Position numbers and translations under genes: made by a program
In this document: piece after piece, positions 33,351 to 39,850 of the stretch
Position numbering within the stretch: the first letter of the stretch is position 1
Layout of the letters: each line of letters starts with the position of its first letter
Notes under the pieces: model-generated
Database searches by the model: none
What the model saw: the letters and a program-made list of their open reading frames with translations, nothing else
Told to the model about the DNA's origin: nothing
From: Actinoallomurus sp.
GTDB lineage: Bacteria; Actinomycetota; Actinomycetes; Streptosporangiales; Streptosporangiaceae
NCBI GenBank assembly: GCA_025964685.1
Contig: JAOPYG010000173.1
Coordinates: forward strand, 1 to 46,780
Direction of reading: 5' to 3'
DNA: 46,780 bases

Positions 33351-34111
33351 GCGGCGTGCTCCTCTGTGGTTCCGCTGGTCATCGCGCCGACGAGGTCCTC
33401 GACCGTGGCATCGGCCGCGGTGAACCGCGCCACCCGGGCGCCGAGCCGCAGCACCTCGACCCGGTCCGCGACCTCCAGCACCTGCGGCATGTTGTGGCTG
33501 ATCAGGACGACCGCGGTCCCCTCGTCCCGGACCCGGCGGACGAGCTGGAGGACCTGCTCGGTCTGAACGACCCCGAGCGCGGCGGTCGGCTCGTCCATGA
33601 AGATCACGCGGCGTGCCCACATCGCCGCCCGTGCCACCGCGACGCTCTGCCGCTGCCCGCCGGAAAGGGCGGCGACCGGCGCGGCGGCGTCCTTCAGCCG
33701 TACGCCCAGGCGGCTCATCTCCTCGACGGTGTCGCGGGCCATCGCGCGCTTATCGAGGAATCCGAGCCGGCCGAGCAGTCCCGGCCGGAAGACCTCGCGG
33801 CCGAGGAAGAGGTTGGCCGCCGGGTCCAGATCGGCGGCGAGCGCCAGATCCTGGTAGACGGTCTCGATGCCGAGATCGCGCGCGGCGTGCGGGCTGCCGA
33901 GCTGTACCGGCTGGCCCTCGACGAAGATCTGCCCCGCGTCCGGCTGGTCGGCTCCGGACAGGATCTTGACGAGCGTGCTCTTGCCCGCGCCGTTGTCCCC
34001 GACCAAGGCCACGATCTCGCCCTTGTTCACCGTGAAGTCGGCACCGCGCAGCGCGTGGACCTGCCCGAAGCTGCGCTCGATGCCGCGCGCCTCGAGGAGC
34101 GGTTCGCTCAT
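33347..34111 (-). CDS. Sugar ABC transporter ATP-binding protein, single domain (FrcA-like)
   Basis: A 254-residue ATPase with Walker A GDNGAGKST (residues 38-46), Q-loop region ETVYQDLALAADLDPAANLFLGRE, signature LSGGQRQSVAVARA, Walker B RVIFMDEPTAALG and the switch His in VVLISHNM. CUT2 importers usually have a double-domain ATPase (RbsA); this one is half length, like the fructose importer FrcA. It is coupled by ATGA overlaps on both sides, to the FGGY kinase and to the permease. Confidence 0.95.
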   Translation of the reverse strand: MSEPLLEARGIERSFGQVHALRGADFTVNKGEIVALVGDNGAGKSTLVKILSGADQPDAGQIFVEGQPVQLGSPHAARDLGIETVYQDLALAADLDPAANLFLGREVFRPGLLGRLGFLDKRAMARDTVEEMSRLGVRLKDAAAPVAALSGGQRQSVAVARAAMWARRVIFMDEPTAALGVVQTEQVLQLVRRVRDEGTAVVLISHNMPQVLEVADRVEVLRLGARVARFTAADATVEDLVGAMTSGTTEEHAA

Positions 34112-35436
34112 GAATTCCTCCCAGGGATGACGGTGAACACACCCGCCGCCTGACCGCTCAGCAGAGCCGCGCCGCGGGCGCCCGCCTCCACCGCCGTGCT
34201 TCGCCGGGCGTTCCCGAAGGCCCGGCGGCGCAGCGTGACCATCGCCTCGCTGTGCGCCCAGCCGCCGGTCATCACCACCCGGCCGTAGTCCCCCGCGGCG
34301 CCGGACACGATCTTCTGCAGGTGCGCGAGCTCGGCGGTCACCTGGTCCAGCGCGGCCCGCCAGACGGCGGCCGGCGTGACGTCCCGCCCGGCTCCGGAGA
34401 TGGTGGCGGTGCCGTCGTCGGCGAGCCGTACGCGCAGGGGCCCTGGATCCGTCTCCAGTGCCTCGCGGTCGAGCTCGGGCAGGTCGTCACGATCCCGCCC
34501 GAGCAGCCGCAGGACCTGTTGCAGCAGCAGGCCGCCGCGGGTGGCGCCGAGCACGGACAGCCGGTCGGGCAGCGCATGCCAGCCCACGGTCACGCCATGC
34601 CGCGTGACCTCGACCACCGCGGACTGCGGCAGCGGCGCCGGCACCGTACGGACGAGTGCCTCGGCGGTCCCGCACGAATCCAGGACGTCGCCGTCGTCGA
34701 TGGCCCCGGCGCCGATGGCGGCGGCCTGATGGTCATGCCCGGCGACGGTGAGCACCGCACCGGCGAGCCGGTCGCCGGCCCGGTCCGCGGCGGCAAGGCC
34801 GAGCGGCGTCCCGGCCTGCACCAACGGCGGCAGCAGCGCCGCGTCCGCGCCGGACCAGTCCAGCGTCGGCTCCCACCAGGTACGGTCCCCCAGGTGCAGC
34901 CAGCCCGTGCGCGAGGCAAGGGAGTACTCCGAGGCCGGCTCGCCGCCGAGCGCGTACACCACCCACTCGGCGACGTTCAGCCGCCGGACGGCGCGCTCGA
35001 CGCCCGTGCCGTTGTCGCGCATCCAGCGGTGCTTGGTCAGCGACCACTGCGTGCTGAGCGGCAGCCCGGTCGCCGCCGCGAACTCATCCTCACCGAGATC
35101 GGCGGCCAGCCGTGCGGCCTCCGCGCGGTCCCGGCTGTCATGCCAGGCGATGAGCGGTGCGACCGGCCGGTCGTCCGGCCCGAGCAGCACCCCCGACTCG
35201 GCCATGCTGGCGACGCCCAGCGCGGTGACCCGGCCCTCAGGGGCCCGGGCCAGTGCGTCGGCGAGGGCGGCGCGCACCGCGGACAGCACCTCTTCGGGCT
35301 CGGTCTCCGTCCCGTCGTGAGTGGTCCGCCAGGCGAGTGACGCGCTTCCGTGGGCGAGCTCTCGCCCTTCGGCCGTGCAGACGGCGGCCTTGACGGAGCT
35401 GGTCCCCACGTCGACGCCAACCAGCAGGTCAGGCAC
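34108..35436 (-). CDS. FGGY family carbohydrate kinase
   Basis: A 442-residue sugar kinase, first gene of the CUT2 operon. The phosphate-1 loop is LLVGVDVGTSSVKAAVCTAEG; further marks are IAWHDSRDRAEAARLA, TGLPLSTQWSLTKHRWM, GHDHQAAAIGAGAIDDGDVLDSCGTAEALVRT and the adenosine-site segment VVMTGGWAHSEAMVTLRRRAFG. A GTG at 35445 is possible, but GGAGA abuts it; the GTG at 35436 has the same GGAGA at proper distance. It would make the first phosphorylation of the imported sugar. The family covers xylulose, fuculose, erythritol and other substrates. Confidence 0.92.
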   Translation of the reverse strand: MPDLLVGVDVGTSSVKAAVCTAEGRELAHGSASLAWRTTHDGTETEPEEVLSAVRAALADALARAPEGRVTALGVASMAESGVLLGPDDRPVAPLIAWHDSRDRAEAARLAADLGEDEFAAATGLPLSTQWSLTKHRWMRDNGTGVERAVRRLNVAEWVVYALGGEPASEYSLASRTGWLHLGDRTWWEPTLDWSGADAALLPPLVQAGTPLGLAAADRAGDRLAGAVLTVAGHDHQAAAIGAGAIDDGDVLDSCGTAEALVRTVPAPLPQSAVVEVTRHGVTVGWHALPDRLSVLGATRGGLLLQQVLRLLGRDRDDLPELDREALETDPGPLRVRLADDGTATISGAGRDVTPAAVWRAALDQVTAELAHLQKIVSGAAGDYGRVVMTGGWAHSEAMVTLRRRAFGNARRSTAVEAGARGAALLSGQAAGVFTVIPGRNS

Positions 35437-35467
35437 GTGAGCCACTCTCCAAAGTTGCGTTTCGTCG

Positions 35468-35505
35468 TGGTTAACTCGGGATTACATGGTTATAGTTGGG
35501 ATTCA
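35468..35505. promoter_or_regulatory. Tandem 19-bp direct repeats, candidate DeoR operator and divergent promoter
   Basis: TGGTTAACTCGGGATTACA is followed at once by TGGTTATAGTTGGGATTCA. The shared parts are TGGTTA and GGGATT. They fill an AT-rich gap between the divergent FGGY kinase and aldolase genes. DeoR proteins commonly bind spaced direct repeats, so this is the best candidate for the site linking both transcripts to the DeoR gene at 31255. Confidence 0.55.
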
Positions 35506-35560
35506 TTGGAATCGTCAACCCCCCAGCTCAGAGCGTTGTCGAAGGAGAGGTCGCGTCCTC

Positions 35561-36394
35561 GTGTCACTGACCCGTACCGGCGAGCTGGTCGCCGCGGCAC
35601 GCGACGCCGGCCGCGGCGTCGGCGCCTTCAACGTGATCACCCTCGAGCATGCCGAGGGCATCGTGGCCGGGGCGGAACTGGCCGGTGCCCCGGTGATCCT
35701 GCAGGTCAGCCAGAACGCGGTCCGCTACCACGACGGCCGGGTCGGGCCGCTCGCGGCGGCCTGCGCCCTGTTGTCCGAGACGGCCGCCGTCCCGGTCGCC
35801 CTGCACCTGGACCACGTCGACGACCTCGACCTGCTGCACCGCACGGCGGACGCCGGTTTCAGCTCGGTGATGTACGACGCCTCGCGGCTCGGCTACGCCG
35901 ACAACGTCGCCGCCACCCGCTCGGCGGCCGACTGGGCGCACGCGAACGGCCTCTGGCTCGAAGCCGAGCTCGGCGAGGTCGGCGGCAAGGACGGCGTGCA
36001 CTCACCGACGGCACGCACGAAGCCCGCCGAGGCCGCGGAGTACGTCTCCGCGACCGGCGTCGACGCCCTCGCCGTCGCGGTCGGCAGCTCACACGCCATG
36101 ACCACCAAGACCGCACGGCTCGACATCGACCTGATCAGCGAGATCCGCGCCGCGGTAGCGGTCCCGCTGGTGCTGCACGGCTCCAGCGGCGTCATCGACG
36201 ACGACCTGCGGCAGGCGGTCGCCGCCGGCCTCACCAAGATCAATGTGGGCACCCGGCTGAACGTCGTCTTCACCACCGCCGTCCGCGACGCTCTCGCGGC
36301 CCCGGCCATGACCGACCCCCGCAAGTACCTCAAACCGGCACGCGACGAGGTGGCCGTCACCGTCGCGGCCATCCTGCGCACGATCTCCGGCTGA
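35561..36394 (+). CDS. Class II fructose/tagatose-bisphosphate aldolase family protein
   Basis: A 277-residue zinc-dependent aldolase of the GatY/KbaY/FbaA family. Visible metal and phosphate-site segments are GAFNVITLEHAEGIVAGAE, VALHLDHVDDLDLL (zinc His), WLEAELGEVGGKDGVHSP, LAVAVGSSHAM and VPLVLHGSSGVIDDDLRQAVAAGLTKINVGTRL. The GTG at 35561 is chosen; GGAGAGG lies upstream at a slightly long distance, and longer frames run into the repeats of the promoter. It would split a ketose-1,6-bisphosphate into dihydroxyacetone phosphate and glyceraldehyde-3-phosphate, the end of the pathway begun by the divergent operon. Confidence 0.92.
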   Translation: MSLTRTGELVAAARDAGRGVGAFNVITLEHAEGIVAGAELAGAPVILQVSQNAVRYHDGRVGPLAAACALLSETAAVPVALHLDHVDDLDLLHRTADAGFSSVMYDASRLGYADNVAATRSAADWAHANGLWLEAELGEVGGKDGVHSPTARTKPAEAAEYVSATGVDALAVAVGSSHAMTTKTARLDIDLISEIRAAVAVPLVLHGSSGVIDDDLRQAVAAGLTKINVGTRLNVVFTTAVRDALAAPAMTDPRKYLKPARDEVAVTVAAILRTISG

Positions 36395-36445
36395 CCGAGC
36401 ACGGTACCGGTGCGTTCCAGCCGGTCGCCTTGGCCGTCGGCCGGG

Positions 36446-36913
36446 TCACTTCCCAGGGCGCAGGGAGATGACGGCCTTGGATCCCTGGGAGGCGACGACG
36501 GTGAGGACGAGGCTCTGCTTCGCGCTCGGCCCGGCCCACGATCCGGAGTACGGAGGAGCCTGGAAGGACAGCGACCCGCTGCCCCCGCCCGGATAGGTGT
36601 AGCGCCACGTGGAGTCGGCGGGATCAAAGGAGAACGTCTTGAGGCCGAAGCGCGAGGTCAGCGGGATGCTCACCCGCTTGGTCACCAGGATCTCGCAGGC
36701 CCCGTCACGGCAGGCACGCACGTTCGTACCGTCCGCGGCCTCGGGAAACCCCGGCGTTCGCGGCGGCGCCGGGGTGGCATCACCACCGGGCCTGGGCGGC
36801 CCGGACGCCGCGTGGCTCGGACGCGAGCCTCCCGAGCCACCGCAACCAGCGCAGGCCAGTACGAGACACAGCACGGGCAGCGCGGCCCAGGTTCGCGCGT
36901 CGCGCGGGTTCAT
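36446..36913 (-). CDS. Small lipoprotein of unknown function
   Basis: A protein of about 155 residues with a lipoprotein-like signal (ARTWAALPVLCLVLACAGC) and a Gly/Pro/Ser-rich tether. The C-terminal 95 residues look folded: NVRACRDGACEILVTKRVSIPL, GLKTFSFDPADSTWRYTYPGGGSGSLSF and VLTVVASQGSKAVISLRPG. This small beta-rich unit, with a CxDGxCEI motif, recurs in other actinobacterial lipoproteins as far as I recall, with no known role. Starts at 36925 and 36943 (GTG) are also possible. It converges on the aldolase gene 52 bp away. Confidence 0.75.
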   Translation of the reverse strand: MNPRDARTWAALPVLCLVLACAGCGGSGGSRPSHAASGPPRPGGDATPAPPRTPGFPEAADGTNVRACRDGACEILVTKRVSIPLTSRFGLKTFSFDPADSTWRYTYPGGGSGSLSFQAPPYSGSWAGPSAKQSLVLTVVASQGSKAVISLRPGK

Positions 36914-36981
36914 CACCACCGTCATGACCAGAGAGTGTGGCACGGGTCACTGCACCGTTCCGGTCCTTCTCTCGGGCCCGT

Positions 36982-37455
36982 TCATCGAAGGAAGACGGTC
37001 ATCCGCGAGTCGGCGCCGCGGCCGTAATCGGGGTCGCCGCCCCTGATGAGGACCGAGTGCTCGGTGACCGTCGCGCGGTAGAGGCGGAACAGAGCCGGCG
37101 GCAGGAGCTCGCCGGGCTCGAAGCGCTTCGCCTCCGGCAGCCGGCCGTTGAAGACGGCTGCGGCGTCGGTGAGCTCCTCGTCCGCCACCTGCGCGGCGAG
37201 GGCCGTCATGTACACCGCCTCGGCACCGCCGACCGGCGAATGCGAGTCGTAGATCGCCATGCTGACCCGCGGACGTCGCGCCATGTTGCGTGAGTGCAGT
37301 GCGTCGGGCGAGGACACCCAGTAGAAGTCGGTGTGGCCATGGGCCGTGTAGTAGACGGGGCTCACCCATGGATCGCCGGATGCGTCGGCCGTACCCAGAG
37401 ACAGATAGAGGTTATTCGCGATCACGTCCCGGGCGATGTCGGCGAGCTCACGCAT
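36982..37455 (-). CDS. Pyridoxamine 5'-phosphate oxidase family (FMN-binding split-barrel) protein
   Basis: A 157-residue protein. The split-barrel shows LYLSLGTADASGDPWVSPVYYTAHGHTDFYWVSSPDALHSRNMARRPRVSMAIYDS, the usual start of this family, then VYMTALAAQVADEEL and a C-terminal part with LFRLYRATVTEHSVL. It probably binds FMN or F420 and reduces or shields small molecules. Its start overlaps the 3' end of the truncated SRPBCC gene by 8 bp, so it is the third gene of the ArsR-led operon. Confidence 0.9.
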   Translation of the reverse strand: MRELADIARDVIANNLYLSLGTADASGDPWVSPVYYTAHGHTDFYWVSSPDALHSRNMARRPRVSMAIYDSHSPVGGAEAVYMTALAAQVADEELTDAAAVFNGRLPEAKRFEPGELLPPALFRLYRATVTEHSVLIRGGDPDYGRGADSRMTVFLR

Positions 37456-37693
37456 CGTTGACCACGCGGTACGTCAGGTGCTCGGCCGCGTCGGTGGACT
37501 CCGAGCCGTAGGACCCGCCCGTACGCGCGTCGTACTCGGTGAGGCGCATCTCCAGTTCGCGCGGCCCGAGCCAGCGGGAGACGAGCTCCGGGTCGGTCGA
37601 CGCGCGGAACACCTGTGCGGGCGTCGCCTCGAACTCGCGTACGACGTCGATGAACGGGGTGTCCGGCTGAGCGCTGACGGTCGTGGGGTTCAC
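37448..37693 (-). pseudogene. Truncated SRPBCC/AHSA1-type gene
   Basis: 81 codons matching only the N-terminal half of AHSA1-type START-like proteins: FIDVVREFEATPAQVFRASTDPELVSRWLGPRELEMRLTEYDARTGGSY. Full-length relatives have about 150-160 residues; here the normal text stops after GGSY, and 23 unrelated residues lead to a stop 8 bp inside the next gene. The missing half is not found in other frames because the oxidase-family gene begins there. The ArsR-SRPBCC pair is a common operon, so a deletion has probably joined this gene to its new neighbour. Confidence 0.75.
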
Positions 37694-38028
37694 TGGTCGT
37701 TCATCTCCTCGAGAACGGTGTCGAGCCGGCGGTACCGCCGCTCGGCCTCCAGCCGATAGGTGTCGATCCAGCCGGTGAGCGCCTCGAGCGCCGCCGGATC
37801 CAGATGACAGGGACGACGCTGGCCGTCGCGGCTCCGCGTGATCAGCCCCGCCGCCTCCAGCACCTGGATGTGCCGGGAGACGGCCTGCTTGGTGATCGGG
37901 AACGGCTCGGCGAGCTCGTTCACGGTCGCCTCTCCGCGCGACAACCGCGCGACCAGCGCCCGCCGTACGGGATCGGCCAACGCGGCGAACGCCCGGTCCA
38001 GCCGCTCAGCCGACTCGCCAACCGCCAT
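37690..38028 (-). CDS. ArsR family winged-helix regulator
   Basis: A 112-residue regulator with the HTH LDRAFAALADPVRRALVARLSRGEATVNELAEPFPITKQAVSRHIQVLEAAGLITRSRDGQRRPCHLDPAALEALTGWIDTYR. No metal-binding cysteine pair is visible; this subgroup usually partners with SRPBCC genes. The ATG at 38028 is preferred to a TTG at 38037. It overlaps the SRPBCC remnant by 4 bp. An ATCAA-N8-TTGAT repeat lies 21 bp upstream. Confidence 0.92.
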   Translation of the reverse strand: MAVGESAERLDRAFAALADPVRRALVARLSRGEATVNELAEPFPITKQAVSRHIQVLEAAGLITRSRDGQRRPCHLDPAALEALTGWIDTYRLEAERRYRRLDTVLEEMNDQ

Positions 38029-38048
38029 CTTTGTCAACCATCCGCTTT

Positions 38049-38066
38049 ATCAAACGTTTTGTTGAT
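38049..38066. promoter_or_regulatory. Candidate ArsR operator, ATCAA-N8-TTGAT
   Basis: An AT-rich inverted repeat just upstream of the ArsR start, in a GC-rich background. Position and symmetry suggest autoregulation of the ArsR operon. Confidence 0.5.
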
Positions 38067-38089
38067 TATGTGGCGTTCACGTGGCAGCG

Positions 38090-38133
38090 GTCAAGGGCGC
38101 CTGGGCCTGCACGCTCCACATCGCCCCCTTGAC
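38090..38133. repeat. Inverted repeat GTCAAGGG ... CCCTTGAC
   Basis: Perfect 8-bp arms separated by 28 bp in the 243-bp gap between the ArsR gene and the secreted PCP-like gene. The right arm overlaps a possible -35 (TTGACG at 38129) for the latter, so a regulator site is as likely as an RNA hairpin. No other feature is seen in this gap. Confidence 0.35.
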
Positions 38134-38271
38134 GGATTGTTCTACAATTTCGTAAGGTCGGCCGCGTCCCCAGCCGACGCCTCATCCTCATAGGTCGATC
38201 CGAACCCCGCCGCGCATCACGCGCACGGATGGCCTGCGCACTGACTCCCCCATCAGAAGGAAGCGCCCGAG

Positions 38272-39786
38272 ATGACGTCCCGCAAGTTCAGATCCGCCGG
38301 CGCCTTGGCAGCCACTGCGATGGCAGCCGCGCTCGTCACGACCGGCCCGGCATTCGCGCAAAGAGCCCCCGGCGGCTCCGAATGCCGCGATCCCAGCGTG
38401 CCACTGTCGGTCGAGGAGGCCCGGCTGAGCTCCACCCTCCCCGACAACGACAATCCCTCCGTGCCGCAGTCACGGACGTTCGCGCAGCAGATGATCGAGG
38501 GCGGCGGCTTCCAGAGCTTCGGCCCGGCGCTGAGTCGCGACCTCTGCCGTACGCCGAGCCTCAAAGCCGCGCAGGCGCTCGTCCGAACAAAGGGCGAGGC
38601 GCTCTGGCGAAGCGCCGTCAAAAGGGCCCAGCGACCGGGTCACGCCGCCGGTGACCTGCCCTACAGCGACGACCGGCCGCTCTACTGGACCCGCCTGCAG
38701 TCGACCGCGGCCGTGCGCCAGTGGACACCGGGGTTCCGGTTGTCCGGCACCGACCGCACCGCACTGATCACGACCTTCGACCGCGCCTCACGTGGGATGC
38801 TCGACATCGACTTCCCGGCGGGCAAGGGCGTGAAGCGCGTCATCATGAGCGGGTTCGATCCGTACACGCTCGATGGTGGCACCGTCGGCACCGCGCCCGG
38901 ATCGGTCGGCAACAACATCCGGCACGGCAATCCCTCAGGCGCGACCGCGCTCTCCCTCGACGGCACGAGATACAAGACGAAGGACGGCAAGGTCGCCTAC
39001 GTCGAGGCATACACGCTGCCCGTCAACTACCCGGAATTCCAGCGGGGGTATCTCGAGGACACCGTCGGCCCGTTCATGCGGCCAGGGCCGAAGCGGGTGG
39101 ACGCGTCCATCACGGTGAGCCAGGCCAGCGATTCGGTGTTCGACCTGGAACAGTGGAACGGCCGCTACCACGGTGTTTCTCTGGGCAATGACAATTTCCG
39201 CTCGTGCCCGCCGGTCAACGGAGTTCCGCAACTCGCGGTGGACAACAACGGCTGCGACTCCACGGTGGTGGACCGCTGGGGCGGACCCAAGACGTTCAGC
39301 CTGACCGATCCCCCGCAGTGGACGACCTCCACCCTGCCGATGGCACAGATGATCGGCGCCCGCACGGGAGCATCGATCCCGCGGCCACCCGGCGACACGT
39401 GGCCGGACCCATCGGTCGCGTTCGGTGTGGTCTGGCACACCAACTACACCGAGTTCCCGGACTGCGCCTCCACCGCCCGAGTGACGCGCAACGACCCGCC
39501 TCCCAGCGACTACCCACCGGCGACCGCCCCGGTCCCACCCGACCCCGGGTCGTGCTCCTACAGCGGCGGTGGCGGCAACTACCTGTCGAATGAGAGCGCC
39601 TACCGGAACACCCTGCTCCGCGATCGCCTGGGACTGCACATTCCGGCCGGTCACATCCACACCCCGGACATGCAGCACTTCGAGACCTCGTTCAATCCCA
39701 GTGACGGCACATTCGACGCATGGCGGCTCGCGATCGTCGCGCAGGCGCAGAACCTCATCCACGTCGTCGCGGACACCACTCACTGA
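38272..39786 (+). CDS. Secreted pyroglutamyl-peptidase-I-like protein with Ser in place of the catalytic Cys
   Basis: A 504-residue exported protein; signal peptide about 1-29 (ALAATAMAAALVTTGPAFA). An N-terminal helical part of about 150 residues precedes a domain resembling peptidase family C15: VIMSGFDPYT near 190, NPSGATALSLDG, YVEAYTLPVNYPEF, FDLEQWN (Glu293), SGGGGNYLSNESAYRNTLL (Ser439) and GHIHTPDM (His463). Ser439 sits where C15 enzymes have the nucleophile Cys (GTFVCNHVMY), and the 24-residue distance to His463 equals that between Cys144 and His168 in the Bacillus enzyme. A Pro- and Cys-containing segment is inserted between Glu293 and Ser439. GAAGGAAG lies before the ATG. Confidence 0.8.
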   Translation: MTSRKFRSAGALAATAMAAALVTTGPAFAQRAPGGSECRDPSVPLSVEEARLSSTLPDNDNPSVPQSRTFAQQMIEGGGFQSFGPALSRDLCRTPSLKAAQALVRTKGEALWRSAVKRAQRPGHAAGDLPYSDDRPLYWTRLQSTAAVRQWTPGFRLSGTDRTALITTFDRASRGMLDIDFPAGKGVKRVIMSGFDPYTLDGGTVGTAPGSVGNNIRHGNPSGATALSLDGTRYKTKDGKVAYVEAYTLPVNYPEFQRGYLEDTVGPFMRPGPKRVDASITVSQASDSVFDLEQWNGRYHGVSLGNDNFRSCPPVNGVPQLAVDNNGCDSTVVDRWGGPKTFSLTDPPQWTTSTLPMAQMIGARTGASIPRPPGDTWPDPSVAFGVVWHTNYTEFPDCASTARVTRNDPPPSDYPPATAPVPPDPGSCSYSGGGGNYLSNESAYRNTLLRDRLGLHIPAGHIHTPDMQHFETSFNPSDGTFDAWRLAIVAQAQNLIHVVADTTH

Positions 39787-39806
39787 GCCTTTCAAAGTTC
39801 TGGACC

Positions 39807-39838
39807 GCCGCCTGGACCCGTCCTCGGGTTCAGGCGGC
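39807..39838. terminator. Bidirectional intrinsic terminator
   Basis: Arms GCCGCCTG and CAGGCGGC with an inner ACCC/GGGT extension form a strong hairpin between the convergent PCP-like gene and the LuxR gene. Its position serves both strands. Confidence 0.7.
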
Positions 39839-39850
39839 CGGCGCCATCCG

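Noticed and set aside
32322-33620. A longer start for the RbsC-type permease
   Set aside because: The extension overlaps the ATPase gene in another frame; the ATGA overlap at 33347-33350 marks the true start.
36395-36445. A possible hairpin between the convergent aldolase and lipoprotein genes
   Set aside because: The CACGGTACCGGTG symmetry is imperfect and short; not enough to call a terminator.
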